Source: Gammaproteobacteria bacterium
GTDB taxonomy: Bacteria; Pseudomonadota; Gammaproteobacteria; Arenicellales; Poriferihabitantaceae
Length of the DNA: 33,998 nucleotides
Assembly (NCBI GenBank): GCA_022822625.1
Contig: JAJEAV010000019.1
Span: 1 to 33,998, forward strand
Reading direction: 5' to 3'
The position numbers and the translations under genes are program-made. Under the pieces are notes generated by a model that saw only the letters and a list, made by a program, of their open reading frames with translations, was not told the DNA's origin and made no database searches. Below are positions 1 through 6,232 of this stretch, piece by piece (within the stretch, counting starts at the first letter, position 1; every line of letters begins with the position of its first letter).

Positions 1-2
1 AA

Positions 3-50
3 GATGCCCCTGCAGGAACTACCGGTGTTGAGGTAAGATCATCGATATGA
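3..50 (+). CDS. possible 3' end of an upstream gene (partial)
   Basis: The third frame is open from the window edge and ends in a TGA at 48-50 that overlaps the ATG of the next gene as ATGA, as translationally coupled genes often do. Only about 15 residues are visible (ending VEVRSSI), too few to identify. A second frame is also open from base 1 and stops at 34-36, so which frame is real is uncertain. Confidence 0.3.
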   Translation, partial: DAPAGTTGVEVRSSI

Positions 51-1330
51 ACGAAATGCCTTTTCCAAAGCCGCCACCGGCCGATCCCCTACCGCTGGAA
101 ATCTGGCTGAAACGTACGGATCGATCCGAGGCGGGCCGCGAACCGTTCTTCCGGGGGCGCGATGTGGAATACGGGGTGTACCGTTCCGCCGTAACAAGTC
201 TCAGCGAAGGGATCGTCGGCGGTGGAACGATGGTCTTCGAGGGTGCTCCGGGCGCCGGAAAGTCGGCATTGATGGAAGAGTGTATGGAGGCGGTACGGCG
301 TCATTCGACCCCGGAAGCGCCTTGGGTGGCGGTTGCCATGGAACCGGATACCCTGAAATCCCCCCCTGCAGTCGTCAGGGCCATGGTTAATGCTGCCAGT
401 GCGGAAAGCGAGCGCCTTCGGGAAATGGCTTCCAGTACGTCTGTTGCCGGGATGCTGGATGACCTTCTTGACCTCGCCAGGAAACTGTTTCATGAGTTGT
501 CGGAGCGCGGTGGCGGTGCTCTGGGGGTGTCAGTAGGCGGCCGGAGTGATGATGAGGGGATGCCCGCCAGCTGGGTATTCCAGAATGCCTCACCGCTGCT
601 GGGGAAGTTCCATATCGTGGTGTGTGTGGACGAGGCCCAGAACATACCGATTACCGGTAATACAAAGGGAGTGATGGGCTGTCTTCATCGGAACCCCCAG
701 GGGATTCCCCTAGTGGCGGCGTTCTTTGGTCTGAGCGATACCCAGAATGTGCTACGTGAGTGCGGTCTTTCGAGGTTTGCCGACGAGCGGGTCGTGACTC
801 TTGAGACGCTACCGGATGAAGATGCGGCCTGTGCCATCCGGAGCGTCTTCGATTCCTACGGTTTCACGGGCACACAGGAAACCCGGGAGGTGTGGGTGAG
901 CAAACTGGCCGAGCTGTCTCAGGGATGGCCGCAGCACATCAACCGGGTGGCCGTGGCCGCGGCCCGGGTTATTTGTGACAATGACGGGCACATTGATGGA
1001 GCACATCTGGAGCAGGCCTTGGAAAGTGGCAGGGAACGGAAAGATACATACTATGCTGGCCGTCTTGCTGCCGGCACTCATGATCCCGTGCTTTACAAGC
1101 AGATCGCGCTGGCGGCTGAATCTCGCCCGGAAGGCATCTTACCCCGGGAAGCACTTCGAGGTCTTACGCAATCAGCGCTACAGAATTCACAAGGTAATTT
1201 CGATGATTTTCTGACCAATGCCCTCCATGCCGGTCTGCTGGCCCAGACGAAGCATCTTCCCTACCATTACCAGATTCCCATTCTGTCTTTCGGGGACTAC
1301 TTGCGGGCCTTGCCAGTGGAACTGCCGTAG
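47..1330 (+). CDS. AAA-type ATP-binding protein of unknown role
   Basis: This is a 427-residue P-loop ATPase. Walker A (GAPGAGKS) lies at residues 66-73 and Walker B (IVVCVDEA) at about 190-197. A sensor-1-like strand (VAAFFGLSDT) follows at 223-232, and SRFADE near 242-247 could supply an arginine finger. The last ~90 residues could be a winged-helix-like domain. The layout recalls ORC1/Cdc6-like and transposition-type AAA ATPases (TniB/TnsC), but I see no diagnostic similarity to either. The N-terminus has a proline-rich stretch and then FRGRD, like the FxGRE motif before many such NTPase domains. By eye the gene is GC-richer than the cluster that follows, and it is followed by two inverted repeats, so it may be accessory or acquired. 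No partner gene is visible in the window. Confidence 0.75.
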   Translation: MNEMPFPKPPPADPLPLEIWLKRTDRSEAGREPFFRGRDVEYGVYRSAVTSLSEGIVGGGTMVFEGAPGAGKSALMEECMEAVRRHSTPEAPWVAVAMEPDTLKSPPAVVRAMVNAASAESERLREMASSTSVAGMLDDLLDLARKLFHELSERGGGALGVSVGGRSDDEGMPASWVFQNASPLLGKFHIVVCVDEAQNIPITGNTKGVMGCLHRNPQGIPLVAAFFGLSDTQNVLRECGLSRFADERVVTLETLPDEDAACAIRSVFDSYGFTGTQETREVWVSKLAELSQGWPQHINRVAVAAARVICDNDGHIDGAHLEQALESGRERKDTYYAGRLAAGTHDPVLYKQIALAAESRPEGILPREALRGLTQSALQNSQGNFDDFLTNALHAGLLAQTKHLPYHYQIPILSFGDYLRALPVELP

Positions 1331-1340
1331 GCCTGAGAGA

Positions 1341-1379
1341 CGTCATTGTTGATCCATTGGCCACTGGAAAGCAATGACG
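1341..1379. repeat. imperfect palindrome just after the ATPase gene
   Basis: CGTCATTG at 1341-1348 pairs perfectly with CAATGACG at 1372-1379, and the pairing continues inward with one G-T wobble and one A-T pair. The interior also holds CCA and TGG, which can pair. It starts 10 bases after the ATPase stop codon. No run of T follows on either strand, so it is not a classical intrinsic terminator; it could stabilise a 3' end or be an element end. Confidence 0.5.
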
Positions 1380-1421
1380 GAAACCGATATGACACCCAAG
1401 AAGCACCTGCTGATACTCTAG

Positions 1422-1502
1422 CCCAAGTTTAACATGTAGTGCTTTAAAATATTGATTCTGAATGAAATAAAAAACGGTGTGGCACTACATGTTAAACTTG
1501 GG
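1422..1502. repeat. perfect 21-bp inverted repeat with 39-bp spacer
   Basis: The left arm (1422-1442) begins CCCAAGTTTAACATG and the right arm (1482-1502) is its exact reverse complement over all 21 positions. The 39-bp spacer (1443-1481) is AT-rich. I see no target duplication at the edges and no T-run after the right arm. The size and perfection fit a small non-autonomous element (MITE-like), two abutting element ends, or a strong RNA hairpin or operator. It ends about 20 bp before the -35 of the downstream promoter. Confidence 0.8.
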
Positions 1503-1522
1503 GGTAGGGGCCTACTTGGCTT

Positions 1523-1551
1523 TTGACAGAATCCCTGTTTGCCTCTATCAT
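1523..1551 (+). promoter_or_regulatory. sigma70-type promoter for the DUF1302 cluster
   Basis: A consensus -35 TTGACA at 1523-1528 and a near-consensus -10 TATCAT at 1546-1551 are separated by exactly 17 bp. Transcription would start near 1558, giving a leader of about 100 nt before the chosen start of the DUF1302 gene. Confidence 0.65.
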
Positions 1552-1656
1552 TGCGAAATCAAAAGTTCAATTCATGGCCGTAACAGAACTGCAAACAGAA
1601 ACGCTCTAAGCGCAAATGGAAATCGAGTAGCGAGCAAACTGACAATTTACCTAAAA

Positions 1657-3732
1657 ATGGCTGATTCCCTGTCCTTCCTCAAAACGGTCAACCTGAGTGA
1701 AAGGTTTTCCGATGTGCTCTCTGCAATGTTGATCTGCAGTTTACTGGCTACAGTAGCTGTCAGAGCAAACGAGCAGCATGACCAGAAAGCCGATGTAAAC
1801 CTGGATTTCGAGCTTACCTACGGGTTCACAAGCCGAACAGGAGAGAGAGACAGAAGCCTCACCAGCCCCAACTCCAATGACGGAGACGAAAACTACGATC
1901 GCGGAATCGTCAGTAGTACCATGGCCTTGACGACCGAATTCGAGGCAAGCAAGCGCAACATGGGACTTTTCGTTCGAACACACGGTTTCTTCGACTACGA
2001 AAATCAAGAGGGCAGTCGTGTGCGTACACCTCTGCCTACGGATGCAAAGGATATATCCGGGCGGGATTTCCGTCTTCTTGATGCCTATGTGTACGCAAAT
2101 TTCGACCGATCCAGCACCCCGATGCAACTGCGCATCGGGAACCAGGTTCTGAACTGGGGCGAGAGCACCTTCATACCCAAAGGCATCAATGTAATCAACC
2201 CCTATGATGTGGCACGGCTACGCACACCCGGTTCGGAATTGCGAGACAGTCTGATCCCGGTTCCGATGGTATCTGCTTCAGCATTTTTGTCGGATGACGT
2301 AACCGTTGAAGGCTTCTATCAGTTCGACTGGAAAAAGTCCCGGATTGACCCGTCCGGAACCTATTTTTCAACGAACGACTATGCCACTCCGGGCGGCACC
2401 CATGTTTATTTGACGCGACCGGGCATCACCGATCAGGGACGAACCTTCGGACCCTTGGCCAGCGCGTTGAACCACGACTATTTTGCGACCCCGGCAAATA
2501 CCGGGAACCTGCCCCTACAGCTCGAACATGACCCGAGATTCTTTGCCGTAGACCGTAACCCGGACGGAGAGGTTGACGATCAGGGACAATGGGGACTGGG
2601 GGTCCGGTATTTTTCCGAAGAACTGAATGATACCGAGTTCGGATTCTTCTTTATCAATAACCATAGCCAATTGCCACTAGTCAGCGGTCTGGTTACATCG
2701 CAAGCCACTTACCGAAGCGTACTGGGAATGAGTCAGGCACTAGGCGGGGTGCTGGGCGCACAGCTGCAATCACTGGCCACAGCCGCTCGAACAGGCTCTT
2801 TAAGCCCGCAAGCACTGGGGCAGGCACGCAGCGTGACGGCCATCGCAACGGGGGTTGGAATGGCAGCTGGGATCCTGACACCGTCCGCCCATTTCGACCG
2901 AAATGGACTCAATGCCAGTGGCTTGGCCACATTGCAGAACGCATTGCAGTCGCCCGCATTCCTTGGCAGGGTCCAGGAGCAGATAGGCTCAACTGTAAGT
3001 GGCCTTACTGTCGATCGCTATGCCAAGGCATCAAGATACTTTGTTGAATATCCCGAAGATATCCAGACCCTCGGCATTAGCTTCAACACTGCGTTTTCAG
3101 ACAGCGGCTGGGCCCTTCAAGGAGAGTATTCACGACATTTCGATGTGCCTCTGCAAAGGGAGGAAACTTCCCTCTTTACTGAAGCGTTGGCACCACTGTT
3201 CTGTGCCCCGAATTGTCCACCTGATATTCTTTCGGTTCTGGGACAACAGGACAATCTGGGTTATCTCAGAGGCTATGTAGTTCGCGATGTCAGCCAGGTA
3301 CAGATAACTGCGACCAGACTTTTCGGTTCCGCGCTGGGATCGGACAGCACCGGATTCATTATTGAAGGCGGTCTGCATCATGTTCATGACATGCCCGAAA
3401 AGGAAACATTGCCCATTGAACATGGTCATGCTGGAGAGGGATCCGCCGATGCAACGTCATACGGTCTTCGCGGTGCGCTTTGGCTTGATTACAACAATGC
3501 AGTAGGCGCTGCCGGCCTTCGACCCTATGTGCAGTATGCGTACGGAATCAAGGGGGACTCCCCAGGGCCAGGCGGACTGTTCCAGGAAGGTCGAAAAATC
3601 CTGACGCTTGGAACCGGCTGGAACTACCTGAATCGCTGGACTGCGAACATCAGCTATACATCCCATTCCGGAAACAATAATTACCTGTCGGGCCGGGATT
3701 TCATACAGGCGTCTGTAAGCTACTATTTCTAA
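1657..3732 (+). CDS. DUF1302 family outer-membrane protein
   Basis: This predicted exported outer-membrane beta-barrel has 691 residues from the chosen ATG. The start is placed after the promoter and just before a signal-like segment (VLSAMLICSLLATVAVRA, ending near residue 37). Further frame upstream lies in non-coding DNA; a GTG inside the signal region is an alternative. Amphipathic strand-like stretches alternate with turns, and the chain ends in aromatic phenylalanine (VSYYF), as outer-membrane barrels do. A YPED motif near residue 465, followed by a GISFNT-type strand, is what I recall from DUF1302 proteins. An Ala/Leu/Gly-rich, helix-like segment (about 335-450) interrupts the barrel pattern, and a short Cys pair (CAPNC) follows later. 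It is the first gene of a four-gene set, 23 bp before the DUF1329 gene. A role as an outer-membrane channel for hydrophobic molecules is inferred from context. Confidence 0.85.
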   Translation: MADSLSFLKTVNLSERFSDVLSAMLICSLLATVAVRANEQHDQKADVNLDFELTYGFTSRTGERDRSLTSPNSNDGDENYDRGIVSSTMALTTEFEASKRNMGLFVRTHGFFDYENQEGSRVRTPLPTDAKDISGRDFRLLDAYVYANFDRSSTPMQLRIGNQVLNWGESTFIPKGINVINPYDVARLRTPGSELRDSLIPVPMVSASAFLSDDVTVEGFYQFDWKKSRIDPSGTYFSTNDYATPGGTHVYLTRPGITDQGRTFGPLASALNHDYFATPANTGNLPLQLEHDPRFFAVDRNPDGEVDDQGQWGLGVRYFSEELNDTEFGFFFINNHSQLPLVSGLVTSQATYRSVLGMSQALGGVLGAQLQSLATAARTGSLSPQALGQARSVTAIATGVGMAAGILTPSAHFDRNGLNASGLATLQNALQSPAFLGRVQEQIGSTVSGLTVDRYAKASRYFVEYPEDIQTLGISFNTAFSDSGWALQGEYSRHFDVPLQREETSLFTEALAPLFCAPNCPPDILSVLGQQDNLGYLRGYVVRDVSQVQITATRLFGSALGSDSTGFIIEGGLHHVHDMPEKETLPIEHGHAGEGSADATSYGLRGALWLDYNNAVGAAGLRPYVQYAYGIKGDSPGPGGLFQEGRKILTLGTGWNYLNRWTANISYTSHSGNNNYLSGRDFIQASVSYYF

Positions 3733-3755
3733 ACCAGAAGATCAGGACAACCATC

Positions 3756-5123
3756 ATGAAAAGAAACTTTTCGCTTTTCCTCTACGTTACGGTCATCTTC
3801 TACACGGGACTGTTTTCGCTACAGGCGGTTGCAGACTTGAATGAACAACAGATCGCGAGACTGGGAGCCGACCTTACACCATTGGGGGGTGAACGTGCAG
3901 GAAACACTGACGGCACGATACCAGAGTGGACAGGCGGCATCCAGTTGCCTCCCGAAGGATACCAGACTGGTGAACACCATCGCGATCCTTTTCCGGGAGA
4001 TTCGGTCCTGTTCTCAATTGATGGCGGAAACCTCGACGACTACAGGGATTATCTTACTCCAGGCCACCAGAAGATGCTGGAGACCTATTCCAGTTTTCGC
4101 ATGCCTGTATACCCAACACGAAGAAGTGCTTCTGCCCCGGAGAGGATTTACGAGGCGACTCGTCTGATCGCAGCTTCGGCGCAACTCGTCGATGAAGGCA
4201 ATGGAGTTGCCAATGCCGTAATTGGAATACCGTTCCCGATTCCGGAAAATGGACTGGAAGTCATGTGGAATCACCTGTTGCGCTATCGCGGCAATACGAT
4301 AAATTGCGAAATGGGACAGGCCGCAGTCACGACAACTGGCGACTTTACAATAGTCAAGTTTCTTACCCAGGTTGAAATGCGTTATTCGTTACCGGGAATG
4401 ACAGCCGATCAACTGGACAACACCATGATGTATTTCAAGCAGAAAGTCTCAGCTCCGGCGAGACTGGCCGGCGACATTCTGCTTGTACATGAAACCATGA
4501 ATCAGGTCGCTGAACCCCGCCGTGCCTGGACCTACAATCCGGGACAAAGACGCGTGAGACGAGCTCCAAATGTAGCCTATGACAATCCGGGGACGACATC
4601 GGATGGACTACGCACCTCCGACCAGTTTGACATGTTTAACGGTGCCGTTGACCGATACAACTGGGAACTGCTTGGCAAGCGGGAAATGCTGGTTCCCTAT
4701 AACTCGTACAAACTGCACAGCGATCAGGTGGCATTTTCCGATTTGCTTACTCCCCTGCATCCAAACCCTGATTACCTGCGCTATGAACTACACCGCGTAT
4801 GGATTGTTGAGGCAACATTGAAGGAGGGAGCCAGTCACCTTTATCCTCGGCGTACATTCTATGTCGACGAGGATTCATGGCAGATACTGCATACAGATAG
4901 TTATGATGCCCGGGATCAACTATGGCGTGTATCGGAAGGACACGTGATCAATTACTACGAAAATCCGTTGATATGGTCCACACTTGAGACGCATATCGAT
5001 TTGCAGGCCCGCCGGTATCTGGCTTTGGGGCTGGACAATGAATTCAACATGTGCACATGGGATGCAAAACCCGAGGATCGTGACTTCACGGTTGCAGCAT
5101 TACGTCGCGAGGGAATCCGCTAG
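3756..5123 (+). CDS. DUF1329 family exported protein
   Basis: This 455-residue protein has a clear signal peptide (KR, hydrophobic core, cleavage likely after AVA near residue 26), so it is probably periplasmic or attached to the inner face of the outer membrane. The mature part begins with a motif-like stretch (LGADLTPLGGERAGN, then IPEWTGG) that I recognise as typical of DUF1329. From family knowledge, DUF1329 is related to the LolA/LolB fold, whose members bind lipoyl or acyl chains in a half-open barrel, and its genes are often paired with DUF1302 genes. An AGGA about 9 bases before the ATG is a usable ribosome site. It sits 23 bp behind the DUF1302 gene and is surely co-transcribed with it. 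A periplasmic carrier role is inference. Confidence 0.87.
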   Translation: MKRNFSLFLYVTVIFYTGLFSLQAVADLNEQQIARLGADLTPLGGERAGNTDGTIPEWTGGIQLPPEGYQTGEHHRDPFPGDSVLFSIDGGNLDDYRDYLTPGHQKMLETYSSFRMPVYPTRRSASAPERIYEATRLIAASAQLVDEGNGVANAVIGIPFPIPENGLEVMWNHLLRYRGNTINCEMGQAAVTTTGDFTIVKFLTQVEMRYSLPGMTADQLDNTMMYFKQKVSAPARLAGDILLVHETMNQVAEPRRAWTYNPGQRRVRRAPNVAYDNPGTTSDGLRTSDQFDMFNGAVDRYNWELLGKREMLVPYNSYKLHSDQVAFSDLLTPLHPNPDYLRYELHRVWIVEATLKEGASHLYPRRTFYVDEDSWQILHTDSYDARDQLWRVSEGHVINYYENPLIWSTLETHIDLQARRYLALGLDNEFNMCTWDAKPEDRDFTVAALRREGIR

Positions 5124-5126
5124 AAT

Positions 5127-5152
5127 GCAGGAGGCATCTGACAGCCTCCTGC
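5127..5152. repeat. 9-bp-stem hairpin between the DUF1329 and YCF48 genes
   Basis: GCAGGAGGC at 5127-5135 and GCCTCCTGC at 5144-5152 form a perfect 9-bp stem with an 8-nt loop, three bases after the DUF1329 stop codon. No T-run follows on the plus strand, so it is more likely an mRNA-stabilising or attenuating hairpin inside the operon than a full terminator. One strand of the stem carries an AGGAGG that the hairpin would hide. Confidence 0.6.
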
Positions 5153-5205
5153 CATCGAAAATATCGACCTGAGTTACCGGATGCACCTACCGTCTGTCCC
5201 TGACT

Positions 5206-6165
5206 GTGCTTAATCGGTATTTTCCGGGGATCCTTGCAGTCGTTCTGGCAATGCCGGTTCAAGGACTGCTCTTTGCGCAACCCATACCGTCACAACCCGC
5301 AAGACTTTCGACTGAATCATTGTTGCTTGATGCTGATTTGGTCGATGAAAGCATTATTGCCGTAGGGGAACGGGGTCATATCCTACTATCCGAGGATCTT
5401 GGCAAATCCTGGGTGCAGGTTCACTCACCGGTCAATGTACTGTTAACAGCCATTCATAGACACGGCAGCATGTTGGGGTTCGTGACCGGACATGACGGCA
5501 TAATACTGCGCACACAGGATGGTGGACAGTCCTGGAAGCTTGTGCACTATCAGCCCGAAAACGAAGCCCCACTTCTGGATATCTGGTTCAAGAATGATCG
5601 GGAAGGATTCGCTGTCGGTGCATATGGGTTTTTCCTGCACACGACAGACGGCGGAGAGACCTGGGAAGCAAGAAACCTCGATGACCGGGATTTTCACCTG
5701 AACTCTATTGTAGCACTCGATCCAGATCATATTCTCATTGCCGGAGAATCGGGTATTGCATATCGATCAGATGATGGCGGAAGCAAGTGGAGTATAGTCT
5801 CAACGAATTATGCCGGGTCCTGGTTTGGTGCCCTGGCACAACCGCCAGACACCTTTTACCTGAGCGGATTGCAGGGAAGCATGTCCCGCTCTCTTGATTC
5901 GGGTGCGAATTGGGAGAGGCTGGATACCGAAACGACATCAATTTTGACCTCCATGGCTATCACCGCAAACAACCGAATCATTGCAGCAAGTCTTGATGGC
6001 CTGTTATTGCTTAGTCAGGATCGCGGAAACACTTTCCAGCGTCATCAGCTCCCGGATCGACCGGAGATTACCTCAATCATACCCATGTCAAATGGTGAAA
6101 TACTGCTGGTGGGGGAGTTTGGAATAAGGTGGCTGAGCGACTTCGACTGGAATGAAAAGCCCTGA
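5206..6165 (+). CDS. YCF48/BNR-repeat beta-propeller protein, exported
   Basis: This 319-residue protein starts at a GTG and has a signal peptide ending near residue 24 (LLFA, then Q). Six Asp-box motifs (S/T-x-D-x-G-x-x-W/F) are spaced along it at about residues 62, 103, 146, 188, 229 and 270. That fits a single beta-propeller like photosystem II assembly factor YCF48/Hcf136 or BNR proteins. There is no sialidase catalytic set, so it is not an enzyme of that class. Its 3' end overlaps the longest possible frame of the RND gene by 14 bases. YCF48-like genes next to RND permease, DUF1302 and DUF1329 genes are a recurring neighbourhood in proteobacteria as far as I know; a scaffold or assembly role for the transporter is a guess. 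The start has no clear ribosome site. Confidence 0.85.
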   Translation: MLNRYFPGILAVVLAMPVQGLLFAQPIPSQPARLSTESLLLDADLVDESIIAVGERGHILLSEDLGKSWVQVHSPVNVLLTAIHRHGSMLGFVTGHDGIILRTQDGGQSWKLVHYQPENEAPLLDIWFKNDREGFAVGAYGFFLHTTDGGETWEARNLDDRDFHLNSIVALDPDHILIAGESGIAYRSDDGGSKWSIVSTNYAGSWFGALAQPPDTFYLSGLQGSMSRSLDSGANWERLDTETTSILTSMAITANNRIIAASLDGLLLLSQDRGNTFQRHQLPDRPEITSIIPMSNGEILLVGEFGIRWLSDFDWNEKP

Positions 6166-6232
6166 TGACCATCACTTTGTGTCGTCGCCCGGATTTCAAC
6201 AAGCATCTTCGCTCAAACAGATGAGAGGAACA

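Larger units (their letters stand above)
1331..1656. other. non-coding stretch between the ATPase and the DUF1302 gene
   Basis: These 326 bases hold no convincing gene. They contain, in order, a hairpin (1341-1379), a long perfect inverted repeat (1422-1502), a sigma70-type promoter (1523-1551) and an untranslated leader of about 100 nt. The open frame of the DUF1302 gene runs back to 1477, but that part lies upstream of the promoter and reads unlike an exported protein, so I treat it as non-coding. Confidence 0.6.

Noticed and set aside
47..1330. Calling the ATPase TniB/TnsC of a Tn7-like element
   Set aside because: Walker motifs and size fit loosely, but no transposase or TniQ gene is visible and the inverted repeat does not begin with TGT as those elements do.
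1574..1609. Short open frame of 11 codons in the leader of the DUF1302 gene
   Set aside because: It has no ribosome site and no recognisable leader-peptide features; it could occur by chance.
1477..1656. N-terminal extension of the DUF1302 reading frame
   Set aside because: It begins inside the inverted repeat and upstream of a consensus promoter, and a signal-like segment only appears after 1657.
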